The notes below the pieces were generated by a model. That model was given only the letters and a program-made list of their open reading frames with translations, did not search any database and was not told the DNA's origin. A program made the position numbers and the translations under genes. Source: Planctomycetota bacterium (GTDB lineage Bacteria; Planctomycetota; GCA-002687715). Taken from it: a DNA stretch of 64,000 nucleotides. The stretch is taken from contig NYSS01000026.1 in NCBI GenBank assembly GCA_002683135.1, positions 33,588 to 97,587 of the forward strand. The letters run 5' to 3'. The first letter of the stretch is position 1, and each line of letters starts with the position of its first letter. Shown here in pieces: positions 54,609-63,076 of this stretch.

Positions 54609-54760
54609 GGCTGTCTCCAGTCGAGCCCCGTGTGCGGGACCAGTCCCTATTATCCTAATCCCACTTGGCTGACCGAAGTTACGAACGATCAGGGAAACGG
54701 GATCTTTCGCTCGATAGCTGCCTGAGAGCCCTTTGTGGGGTGGGCGGAGGCTGGCGAGAG

Positions 54761-54982
54761 TCAGCTCCTGCCGCGATAGACAATGCGCCCCTGGGTCAGG
54801 TCATAGGGGGACATCTCGATCTTCACCGTGTCTCCGGGCAGGATGCGGATGAAGTACTTGCGCATCTTCCCCGAGACGTGTGCGAGGACCATGTGTCCGT
54901 TTTCTAACTCGACGCGGAACCGGGCATTGGCGAGCGCCTCCCTGACGACGCCGTCCATGCTGATGGGCTCTTCTTTGGCCAT
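54761..54982 (-). CDS. infA: Translation initiation factor IF-1
   Basis: A 73-residue S1/OB-fold protein that occupies the ribosomal A site during initiation. The sequence is canonical: [29 protein letters not shown], then [21 protein letters not shown] and [14 protein letters not shown]. It stands alone, not in a ribosomal-protein cluster. The 204 bases beyond its start (54983-55186), shared with the divergent BNR gene, show no feature I can name. Confidence 0.97.
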   Translation of the reverse strand: MAKEEPISMDGVVREALANARFRVELENGHMVLAHVSGKMRKYFIRILPGDTVKIEMSPYDLTQGRIVYRGRS

Positions 54983-55186
54983 CCGGTCTCCAAGCGGGTG
55001 AGAAGGTAGTGGGGCCGATTTGCCCCAAGAGGTTACGGCATCCGCTGCGCAGGCTCAATCACCGCCAGGGTCGTCCCCGAGCGAATTGGGCTCTCCGTGC
55101 TGCCGGTTGTGGTAAACCGGAACCAACACGCCATTTGCCGGTCCTTTGGGCTTTGCCCAACTCCTCACTTAAGACGGTCGAGGCCT

Positions 55187-58100
55187 ATGAAGCGTCCACT
55201 TCCTTGTGTCATCGTTTCGGCGCTGCTGGCGGCGCTGTCCCTCGGTCAAGGTGACGCCCAGCCCGGTCTCCGATCGGAACACCTGGACGGTCTTCGCTGG
55301 CGCTCGGTCGGCCCTGCCAGCATGGGGGGGCGGATCATCGATCTGGCCGTGCGCGAGGACAAGCCCTCGGTCTTCTATCTGGGGGCGGCCACCGGTGGGG
55401 TATGGAAGACCACCAACGGCGGGACCACGTTGCAGCCCATATTCGACGACCAGGGGTCTGGGAGCGTTGGGGCGCTGGCGATCTCTCCCTCCGATCCGGA
55501 GGTGGTCTGGGTCGGTACGGGGGAGGCGAACGCTCGCAATTCGTGCTCCTATGGCGACGGCATCTACAAGAGCGTCGATGGCGGCAAGTCCTGGAAGCAC
55601 GCGGGGCTCGCGGACAGCCGTCACATCGGGCGCATCGTGGTGCACCCGTCCAACCCGGACATCGTGTATGTGGCCGTGCTCGGCCACGTCTGGGGCCCGA
55701 ACCCCATGCGCGGGTTGTACAAGACGGTGGATGGCGGCGAGACCTGGTCGCAGTCGCTGGCCCTGAACCACGACACCGGTTGCGTTGATCTGCGATTGCA
55801 CCCGGGGGACCCGGAGGTCGTCTACGCGGCGGCGTACGAGGTGCGTCGGGATGGCTTCGACACCAACGACCCGGCGGTCAAGTACGGAGAGAAGGCTGGC
55901 CTGTATCGGTCGACCGATGGTGGGGGATCGTGGGCCAAGCTCTCCGGCGGCCTGCCCACGTGCAAGTACGGCCGCATCGGCCTGGACACGTGCCGGGCCG
56001 AGCCAGACTGGCTGTTCGCGGTCATCGAGACCGAGTTCACCGGGCGTCCGGCGCCGCCTCCGATCGGCGATGAAGGCAAGGGCGGTCCTGCGTACTTCGG
56101 TGTGAGCGTGGACGAGTCTCCTGCCCGCGTGCTCGAGGTGACGGGGGGCACCGGCGCGGAGAAGGCGGGTATCGCGGAAGGCGACGTCATCACGAAGATC
56201 GGGGATACGGAGGTCGCGGACTACGACGCCATGCTCGAGGGCATTCGGGCGTTCAAGGCGGGGGACAAGGCGACCGTGCTGGTCGAACGAGACGGGGAGA
56301 CGAAGACGCTGGAGGTGACGTTCGGGATCAAGCTCGCTGCCAGGGTGCCCGGGACGCTCGGGGGGCAGGGCGCGAACAAGGTCAAGGAGCAGGGGCCTAC
56401 GGGTTACCAGACCGGCGGTGTCTACCTCAGCAAGGACCGAGGCGAGTCGTGGGATCGCGTCAACAGCCTGACGCCGCGGCCGTTCTATTACAGCCAGATT
56501 CGGGTGGACCAGCAGGACCCGCAGAACATGTGGGTGCTGGGGACCCAGATGCACGTGTCGAAGGATGGGGGCCGTCGCTTCAGCGCCAACGGCGCTCGGG
56601 GCATTCATGTCGACCACCACGCCATGTGGTCCGACCCGAAGGATCCCCGACACATGATCCTGGGGAACGACGGGGGCCTCTATGTGACATGGGATCGGGG
56701 GAAGTCCTGGGAGACCCTCTCGCTGATTCCGTTGGGGCAATTCTACGGCGTCGCGGTGGATGATCGCGTCCCCTACCGCATCTACGGTGGATTGCAGGAC
56801 AACGGCAGCTGGGGTTTCCCCAGCCGTGTCCGCTCGTCCTACGGCATCACTCACGAGCACCTGTTTCGCATCGGCAGCGGCGATGGTTTTCTCTGCGCCG
56901 TTGATCCCACTGACCCCGACACGGTCTATTGCGAGAGCCAGGGCGGCAACATCTCGCGCGTGAACGTCCGGACCGGCGCGACATCGCGTGTCCGGCGCCC
57001 TGGTCAAGAGGCTGGTGGCGGCCGAGGTGGCCGCGGTGGCCGAGGTGGCCGCGGTGATCGCAATCGCTATCGGTTCAACTGGGAGACCCCGTTCTTTCTC
57101 TCTCCGCACAATCCCCACACGCTGTACTGGGCCGGCAACCGGGTGCTCAAGTCCATTAACCGCGGCGACGTGGCCAAGGAGATCAGCGGAGAGATCAGCC
57201 GTGGCAAGCGGGGCACCGCGAGCGCGATGGCCGAGTCCCCTCACACCGAGGGTGTGCTCTGGGTCGGTACGGATGATGGGGCTCTTTGGGTGAGCCGGGT
57301 CGGTGGTGGCGAGTGGACGGACGTCACCAAGAACCTGCCGGCCCTCGACTCCCCGCGCTGGATCAGCCACATCGAGGCTTCGCGTGCTGCCGCCGGCACC
57401 GCGTATATCGTGATCGACGGCCACCGTTCGCATGATTTCCGGCCGCACATCTGGAAGACAACGGACTACGGGGAGAGCTTCGAGGACCTGTCGGCGGGGC
57501 TGCCGCAGGTGTCGACGCGAGTCCTGCGCGAAGACCCGACTCGACCGGAGGTTCTCTACGTCGGTTGCGAGATCGGTGTCTGCCTCTCCGTGGACGGCGG
57601 CGCCTCGTGGGCGCGGCTGAAGGGGAACCTGCCGACGGTGCGCGTCGACGACATCGTGATTCATCCCCGCGACAAGGATCTCGTGGTTGGCACTCACGGG
57701 CGGAGCGTGTGGATCGCGGACGCCTCCGCGGTCCAGGCGCTGACCTCGAAGGTGATGGAGGGGGACCTCCATCTGTTCGCGCCCAAGGACACCATCGCCT
57801 GGCGCATGAACACCGGAACGGGGCGCTACGGAGCACGGCGCTTCAAGGCGCCGACTCCGGCGGGGGCGACGATCTCGTACTGGATCGGTCGCAAGCTCGA
57901 GGATGGCGAGGAGGTGTCGGTGGAGGTGCATGACGGCGCCGGCAAGCGCATCGCCCAGCTTCGTGATCCCGGCACGGCTCTCGGGTTGAACGAGGTGACG
58001 TGGAATCTCCGGGCTTCGGCGGGGGGTTCCGAGCGCGGACGTGGGCGCGCCGCCAATCGTGGTGGTCGCGGCGGTCGTGGCCGTCGTGGCGGCCGCGGCG

Positions 58101-58228
58101 GCGGTGGCTCCGCAGCCAAGCCGGGGACCTATCGCGTCACCGTGAAGGTGGGGGACGTGGAGAAATCAACGTCGCTCCGTGTCGTCCAGGACCCGCTTCT
58201 CGAGGGGGCCGGGGCGAACCGTCCGTGA
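55187..58228 (+). CDS. Exported BNR-repeat/sortilin-like beta-propeller protein with inserted PDZ domain
   Basis: A 1013-residue secreted protein with a signal peptide (residues 1-25). It contains many Asp-box/BNR blades (SVDGGKSWKHAGL, TVDGGETWSQSL, STDGGGSWAKLSGG, SKDRGESWDRVN) as in VPS10/sortilin-like 'glycosyl hydrolase' propellers. A PDZ domain is inserted at about residues 303-385 (YFGVSVDESPARV...AEKAGIAEGDVITKIGDTEV). RGG-rich runs occur near 608-625 and 945-976. Such proteins probably bind or process an extracellular polymer, but catalytic residues are not obvious. It lies 20 bases before a close paralogue. Confidence 0.8.
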   Translation: MKRPLPCVIVSALLAALSLGQGDAQPGLRSEHLDGLRWRSVGPASMGGRIIDLAVREDKPSVFYLGAATGGVWKTTNGGTTLQPIFDDQGSGSVGALAISPSDPEVVWVGTGEANARNSCSYGDGIYKSVDGGKSWKHAGLADSRHIGRIVVHPSNPDIVYVAVLGHVWGPNPMRGLYKTVDGGETWSQSLALNHDTGCVDLRLHPGDPEVVYAAAYEVRRDGFDTNDPAVKYGEKAGLYRSTDGGGSWAKLSGGLPTCKYGRIGLDTCRAEPDWLFAVIETEFTGRPAPPPIGDEGKGGPAYFGVSVDESPARVLEVTGGTGAEKAGIAEGDVITKIGDTEVADYDAMLEGIRAFKAGDKATVLVERDGETKTLEVTFGIKLAARVPGTLGGQGANKVKEQGPTGYQTGGVYLSKDRGESWDRVNSLTPRPFYYSQIRVDQQDPQNMWVLGTQMHVSKDGGRRFSANGARGIHVDHHAMWSDPKDPRHMILGNDGGLYVTWDRGKSWETLSLIPLGQFYGVAVDDRVPYRIYGGLQDNGSWGFPSRVRSSYGITHEHLFRIGSGDGFLCAVDPTDPDTVYCESQGGNISRVNVRTGATSRVRRPGQEAGGGRGGRGGRGGRGDRNRYRFNWETPFFLSPHNPHTLYWAGNRVLKSINRGDVAKEISGEISRGKRGTASAMAESPHTEGVLWVGTDDGALWVSRVGGGEWTDVTKNLPALDSPRWISHIEASRAAAGTAYIVIDGHRSHDFRPHIWKTTDYGESFEDLSAGLPQVSTRVLREDPTRPEVLYVGCEIGVCLSVDGGASWARLKGNLPTVRVDDIVIHPRDKDLVVGTHGRSVWIADASAVQALTSKVMEGDLHLFAPKDTIAWRMNTGTGRYGARRFKAPTPAGATISYWIGRKLEDGEEVSVEVHDGAGKRIAQLRDPGTALGLNEVTWNLRASAGGSERGRGRAANRGGRGGRGRRGGRGGGGSAAKPGTYRVTVKVGDVEKSTSLRVVQDPLLEGAGANRP

Positions 58229-58248
58229 TTGGAATGGGTGAACGAACA

Positions 58249-61098
58249 ATGACCATGCAATATCGAATCATCACGGCGACCTTGCTCCTCACGTGCACCG
58301 TGGCTGCGCAGACGACGGACGCGGACATGGTCGGTGCTCTGGGGTGGCGATCCATCGGGCCCGCGGTCATGAGTGGCCGCATCGTCGACGTCGCGGTGGT
58401 GCCGGGGGACCCGAGCACGTTCTATGCGGCCAGTGGATCCGGCGGCCTGTGGAAGACGACTAATCGAGGCGGCAGCTTCAAGCCGGTGTTCGATGACCAG
58501 CCCGTCATCTCCATCGGTGATGTGGCGCTCGCGCCGTCGGATCCGAACGTGGTGTGGGTCGGGACGGGGGAAGCCAACAATCAGCGCAGCTCGTACTGGG
58601 GCAACGGCGTCTACAAGAGCGTGGATGGCGGCGATACGTGGGCGCACATGGGGCTTCCCGAGTCGCATCACATCGGGCGCATCGTCATCCACCCGGCCAA
58701 CGCCGACATCGTCTACGTCGCGGCCCTCGGTCATCTGTACAGCAAGAATCCGGAGCGCGGTCTGTATCGCACGAAGGACGGGGGCAAGACGTGGGATCTG
58801 GTGAAGCACGTGGACGAGGACACCGGATTTGTTGACGTCGTCCTCGACCCGTCGAACCCGGACACCTTGCTCGCGGCCAGTTACCAGCGCCGCCGTCGCG
58901 CGTGGAACTTCAGTGAGTCGGGTCCGGGGAGCGGGATCTGGCGTTCGAAGGACGGCGGTGATTCGTGGAAGCTGCTGGGTGGAGGGTTGCCATCCGGAGA
59001 GCTCGGCCGCATCGGCATCGCCATGTTCGCGGGTGACCCTCGCGTGGTGTACGCGACGATCGAGAACCGTAATGAGCGGGCTGAGAAGCCCGAGTCGGAC
59101 TCCAATAACGGCGGGGATCGTGACGAGGTCGTCGAGGACATCGGCGGCCAGCGCTGGGGTGACGGCGCGGAAGAGGAATCCCCGGGCGACCTGGCCCCTG
59201 CGATCGTGGGCGGCGAGGTGTACAAGACCGTCGACGGCGGGGACACCTGGGAGAAGGTCAACGAGCGGTCGGTAGGAGGGAGCCCTCCTTACTACTACGG
59301 CCAGATCCGCATCGACCCGACGGACCAGGACCGCCTGTGGATGTGCAGCGTCGGCCTGTATCACAGCGAGGACGGAGGCAAGACGTGGAAGGGCGACGGT
59401 GCGCGAGGTGTCCACGCCGACCAGCACGCCCTGTGGATCGATCCCGAGGACCCTGACCATATGCTCCTCGGCAACGACGGCGGCCTTTGCCGCACCTACG
59501 ACCGCGCTCAGACGTGGGACGTGCACGAGAACTTGCCGCTGGCGCAGTTCTACACGGTGGCTGTCGACAACAGCAAGCCGTATCGCATCTACGGTGGCTT
59601 GCAGGATAACGGCAGCTGGGGCATGCCCAGCGTCGGGCGTGGCCGACGGGGCATCCAGGAGCACGAGGTCGTTCGCATCAACGGTGGCGATGGCTTCTAC
59701 TGCGCGGTGGACCCTGAGGACCCGAACATCGTGTACAGCGAGAGCCAGTTCGGGCGACCGTCGCGCCTCGACCTGCGGACGCTCCAGCGCAAGAGCATCC
59801 GCCCCACGCGCCGACGAGGGGAACCGGCGGCTCGCTACAACTGGAACACGCCCATCGTCATCTCGCCGCACAACGCGCGAACCATCTACATCGCCTCCCA
59901 GAGGCTGCACCGGTCCCTCGATCGCGGCGACACGTGGGAGGACCTCTCCCCGGATCTGACCACGGACGACGCAGAGAAGAAGAGGGGGGACGTCCCCCAT
60001 TGCACGATCACGACGGTGAACGAATCCACGCTCCGCGCGGGCGTGATCTGGGTCGGCACGGACGACGGCAAGGTCTGGGTGACCCAGGACGGCGGCAAGG
60101 ACTGGCGTGACGTGACGGACCATTTCCCGCCTCAAGTCCGGGGGCTGTGGGTGAGCTGCGTGGAGTCGTCCCATCACGATCGCGGAACCTGCTATGTGTC
60201 CTTCACCGGGTATAGGGAGGATCACTTTGCGTCCTACGTGTTCGTCACCGACGACTACGGCGGAAATTGGACGTCCATCGCCGAAGGGCTCCCCGCGTCA
60301 CCGGTGAACGTGATCCGGGGGGATCCGAAGAACAAGGACTTGCTGTTCGTCGGCACCGAGCAAGGCGCGTGGACGTCTCTTGACGCCGGCGACACGTGGC
60401 ACCCGTTAGACGACGGCATTCCGACCAATGCGGTGCACGATCTGGCGATCCAGAACCGGGAGTGTGAGTTGGTCGCGGCCACCCATGGTCGCGGGTTCTA
60501 CGTCCTCGATTTCTCGGCGCTGCGTCACCTGGACGCCGAAGTTCGCGGCAAGGACGTACACCTTTGTCCGGTCAAGGTGGTCGCTCCGCCCAGTGGTGGG
60601 CCGGCCACCGGGTCGAGCGTCTCGCGCGCCTGGCGCGCGCCCAACCCCCGCTTCGGTGCCAACGTGGTGTTCTGGCTGGGCTCGGAGGCGGAGGACGTGA
60701 GCGTCGAGATTCAGGACGTGGTCGGAAACCGGATCGCTACGGTTCGGGTCGATGCCAAGGCGGGCATGAACACCGGGCGGTGGAACCTCAGCCGTCGTGC
60801 GAGCCGCGGCGGTGACCGGGGGGGCGGTGGTCGTGGTGATCGCGGCGGCCGTGCTGGTGATCGCGGCGGCCGTGCTGGTGCTCGAGGTGCCGGCCGCGGC
60901 GGCGGCGGCGGCGGATTTGGTGGATTTGCGGGCTTCGGCCGCGGTGGCGGGACGGTGACGCCCGGCACCTACGTGGCGGTGTTGAAGGTCGGAGACAAAG
61001 AGTACAAGCAGCCCTTTGTCGTCGAGCGTGCGACCACGGTGCCGTCGCTGGATGGGGATGAGGTTGAGGAGGGCGTCCGCAGGGGACGCGATCTGTGA
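58249..61098 (+). CDS. Exported BNR-repeat/sortilin-like beta-propeller protein
   Basis: A 949-residue secreted paralogue of the preceding gene, with the same opening (LGWRSIGPAVMSGRIVDVAV), Asp-box blades (SVDGGDTWAHM, TKDGGKTWDLV, TVDGGDTWEKVN, SEDGGKTWKGDG) and the shared GGLQDNGSWG motif. It lacks the inserted PDZ domain, and a Glu/Asp-rich loop stands in that region instead. A long Arg-Gly-Gly-rich, surely flexible segment occupies about residues 847-902, before a final short domain (TPGTYVAVLKVGDKEY). Start ATG 58249; ATG 58234 is an alternative. The next gene begins 13 bases after its stop. Confidence 0.8.
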   Translation: MTMQYRIITATLLLTCTVAAQTTDADMVGALGWRSIGPAVMSGRIVDVAVVPGDPSTFYAASGSGGLWKTTNRGGSFKPVFDDQPVISIGDVALAPSDPNVVWVGTGEANNQRSSYWGNGVYKSVDGGDTWAHMGLPESHHIGRIVIHPANADIVYVAALGHLYSKNPERGLYRTKDGGKTWDLVKHVDEDTGFVDVVLDPSNPDTLLAASYQRRRRAWNFSESGPGSGIWRSKDGGDSWKLLGGGLPSGELGRIGIAMFAGDPRVVYATIENRNERAEKPESDSNNGGDRDEVVEDIGGQRWGDGAEEESPGDLAPAIVGGEVYKTVDGGDTWEKVNERSVGGSPPYYYGQIRIDPTDQDRLWMCSVGLYHSEDGGKTWKGDGARGVHADQHALWIDPEDPDHMLLGNDGGLCRTYDRAQTWDVHENLPLAQFYTVAVDNSKPYRIYGGLQDNGSWGMPSVGRGRRGIQEHEVVRINGGDGFYCAVDPEDPNIVYSESQFGRPSRLDLRTLQRKSIRPTRRRGEPAARYNWNTPIVISPHNARTIYIASQRLHRSLDRGDTWEDLSPDLTTDDAEKKRGDVPHCTITTVNESTLRAGVIWVGTDDGKVWVTQDGGKDWRDVTDHFPPQVRGLWVSCVESSHHDRGTCYVSFTGYREDHFASYVFVTDDYGGNWTSIAEGLPASPVNVIRGDPKNKDLLFVGTEQGAWTSLDAGDTWHPLDDGIPTNAVHDLAIQNRECELVAATHGRGFYVLDFSALRHLDAEVRGKDVHLCPVKVVAPPSGGPATGSSVSRAWRAPNPRFGANVVFWLGSEAEDVSVEIQDVVGNRIATVRVDAKAGMNTGRWNLSRRASRGGDRGGGGRGDRGGRAGDRGGRAGARGAGRGGGGGGFGGFAGFGRGGGTVTPGTYVAVLKVGDKEYKQPFVVERATTVPSLDGDEVEEGVRRGRDL

Positions 61099-61111
61099 AC
61101 AGGAGCGGACG

Positions 61112-62284
61112 ATGGTGCGACTGACAGCGGTGCTCGTCATGGTGGTGAGCCTTGGGGCGCAGGAGACGCGGTACTCCTCGGCCTGGGACTTGGTCAAGGG
61201 TGAGCACGACAAGGATGGGGACGGGAAGGTCTCCGCGGCGGAATACAGCCGTGGAGAGGCGCGGTTCGCGCGCCTCGACTCCAATGGTGACGGCTTCATC
61301 ACGGAGAGCGAGGTGTCCGCCTCGAGCCGGGGTCGCGGCGGTCGCGGTGGTCGTGGCGGCGGTGGCGCTGGCGGCCGGAGCGGCCGGGGCGGCCGGGGTG
61401 GCCCCGGAGTTTCCATGAGCGAGGCGGATCGCCAGGCCCGCATGTTGGTCCGGCTGCTGGGCGCGACGTCCGCCGTGGACAAGCCTCAGGTGGACGCGTG
61501 GTTCGTCGACCTGGACAAGAACCAGGACAAGAAGTTGGTGGAAGCCGAGCTCACTTGCGTCTCGGACACCTGGCGCAAGCTCGCCTTGCGTCGCTTGGAT
61601 GGCGACAAGGACGGTGGGTTGGGTAAGCCGGAGATCGCGAAGGCGTACGCCGCCGCGGACAAGGACGGCGACGGCAAGCTCTCCACCAAGGAGCTCGGCG
61701 GCGGCGGTGCGGCGGCTTCGCGCGGTGGGCGGGGCGGCGGACGTGCCCGTGGCCCGGCCCCGACGGCGGGGCAGGCGGCCCCTGACTTCACTTTGAAGAC
61801 GCTGGATGGCAAGGCGACCCACACCCTCTCCTCGTTCAAGGGAAAGAAGCCGGTCGCGCTGATCTTTGGGAGCTACACGTGACCTCCCTTCCGTAGCTCA
61901 GCCGGTCGGCTGAGAGACCTCCACGCCAAACACGGCAAGGACGTGCAGTTCTTCGTCGTCTACATCACCGAGGCCCATGCCCTGGACGGGAGAGCACCCA
62001 TGAACCGACCGGGTTCACCCCTGGTGCAAGAACCCATGACCTGGGTCGAGCGGAACAAGGTCGCGACGCGCTGCGTAGCCGCCATGGAGATTGAGCATTT
62101 GCCCACATTGATCGACGACATGGACGATCGGGTCGGGCAGGCCTACCAGGGGCACCCGGACCGCCTCTATCTCGTTGGCAAGGACGGGAAGATCGCGTTC
62201 GCGGGCGACCGTGGCCCGTTCGGTTTCCGGCCGCAGGACTTGAGCTCGGCGATCATCAAGGAGCTGGCGAAGCAAGCCCCCTGA
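61112..62284 (+). CDS. Secreted EF-hand/iodothyronine-deiodinase-like selenoprotein
   Basis: Read through UGA at 61880-61882, this is a 390-residue exported protein. After a signal peptide (to about residue 17) come five EF-hand loops (DKDGDGKVSAAE 33-44, DSNGDGFITESE 56-67, then near 135, 163 and 183) broken by RGG-rich linkers (72-98, 203-215). The thioredoxin-fold domain begins APDFTLKTLDG. Its core, ALIFGSYT-Sec257-PPF, is the deiodinase active site, and the later YITEAH (conserved His289) and GPFGF also match deiodinases. The frame stays open after the UGA for 134 codons. It likely performs peroxide or thiol redox chemistry; real deiodination is not implied. Cut at the UGA it would look like an EF-hand protein and an orphan. 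Confidence 0.92.
61897..61914 (+). promoter_or_regulatory. Bacterial SECIS element of the deiodinase-like gene
   Basis: CTCAGCC (61897-61903) pairs perfectly with GGCTGAG (61908-61914) around tetraloop GGTC. The loop starts 21 bases past the UGA at 61880-61882. Perfect stem, GGU loop and distance match bacterial SECIS elements. The 5' side resembles a tRNA D-arm by chance. Confidence 0.87.
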
Positions 62285-62293
62285 GGTCTTCGC

Positions 62294-62530
62294 TCAGGCC
62301 TGGCCGTCGTCACCGACGGCTTCCATCGGGCACCCCTCCATCGCCTGCTTGCACAGGGTGGTTTCCTCGGGGGTGCCCGGTTGTTTGTAGACGACCATGT
62401 GGTCGCCCGCCGCCGCCATCTTGAAGTGCCCTGGCGCGATATCGAAGCACTCGTTGCATAGGACACAGTCGGCGTCCGTGTAGAACCGACCGGGAACGTT
62501 GTCGTCGTGGCGCTCTGAGACGTTGGCCAT
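62294..62530 (-). CDS. Small 4Fe-4S ferredoxin
   Basis: A 78-residue ferredoxin. Cys22, Cys25 and Cys28 (DCVLCNEC) plus Cys67 (EGCPMEAV) provide four ligands for one [4Fe-4S] cluster; Cys60 is extra. The C-terminal half is the collapsed second-cluster region typical of single-cluster ferredoxins. It carries electrons in the cytoplasm; the partner is unknown. It converges on the deiodinase-like gene and is divergent from the phosphatase. Confidence 0.9.
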   Translation of the reverse strand: MANVSERHDDNVPGRFYTDADCVLCNECFDIAPGHFKMAAAGDHMVVYKQPGTPEETTLCKQAMEGCPMEAVGDDGQA

Positions 62531-62596
62531 GGCGGGCGATCATACGCGGACGGGCCGGTATGTCACGCGCGGCCTGCGCAGCGTAGGCTCTTCAAC

Positions 62597-63076
62597 ATGA
62601 TTCGCGTTTGCTTTGTGTGTCTTGGCAACATCTGTCGGTCGCCGACGGCAGAGGGGATTTTCCGTGGGCTGGCCGAGGAGGCCAGCTTGACTGATGAGTT
62701 CGTGATTGACAGCGCCGGCACATCCGGCTGGCACGTCAACGAGGGGCCGGATGCTCGAGCGACGGAGGTCGCGGCGGAGCGGGGCTACGAACTCGGTGGC
62801 GGCTCGAGAAAATTCGTCGCAGCGGATTTCGCGCGCTTCGACTACGTCCTCGCCATGGATGCGGAGAACCTGGCCGACCTGCGCCGCCTGAGTCGAACCG
62901 GAGAGGAGCGGGCGAAGATCTCGCTGCTGCGGGATCACGAAGCGGGGGCGCAAGGGGAGGACGTGCCGGACCCCTATTACGGCGGCGACGATGGATTCGA
63001 GGAGGTGCTGGACATCTGTGAGCGTGCCTGCCAGGGCTTGCTGAGCGTGATCCGGGAAGAGCACGGGCTGGCATGA
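62597..63076 (+). CDS. Low-molecular-weight protein-tyrosine-phosphatase family protein
   Basis: A 159-residue LMW-PTP fold protein. The P-loop is VCLGNICRSPTAEG (nucleophile Cys8, Arg14) and the general-acid Asp is in VPDPYYGG. Its stop overlaps the next gene, a fructosamine-kinase homologue, as ATGA. In several bacteria this pair acts in protein deglycation, where the phosphatase handles sugar-phosphate adducts rather than phosphotyrosine. That role is inferred from the neighbour. Confidence 0.93.
   Translation: MIRVCFVCLGNICRSPTAEGIFRGLAEEASLTDEFVIDSAGTSGWHVNEGPDARATEVAAERGYELGGGSRKFVAADFARFDYVLAMDAENLADLRRLSRTGEERAKISLLRDHEAGAQGEDVPDPYYGGDDGFEEVLDICERACQGLLSVIREEHGLA

Noticed and set aside
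57010..57062. Possible CRISPR or tandem repeat array
   Set aside because: The repetition is the codon pattern of an RGG linker within an open reading frame, without spacers.
55169..57931. Very long antisense open frame (over 900 codons) opposite the first BNR gene
   Set aside because: A GC-rich shadow: composition is Arg/Pro/His-heavy with no domain, and the sense strand encodes a clear propeller protein.
58129..60225. Long antisense open frame opposite the second BNR gene
   Set aside because: Same type of GC-driven shadow frame with no recognisable domain.
61891..61915. tRNA-like D-arm sequence (GTAGCTCAGCCGGT)
   Set aside because: No acceptor, anticodon or T-arm follows; the segment lies inside a coding frame and is explained by the SECIS stem.
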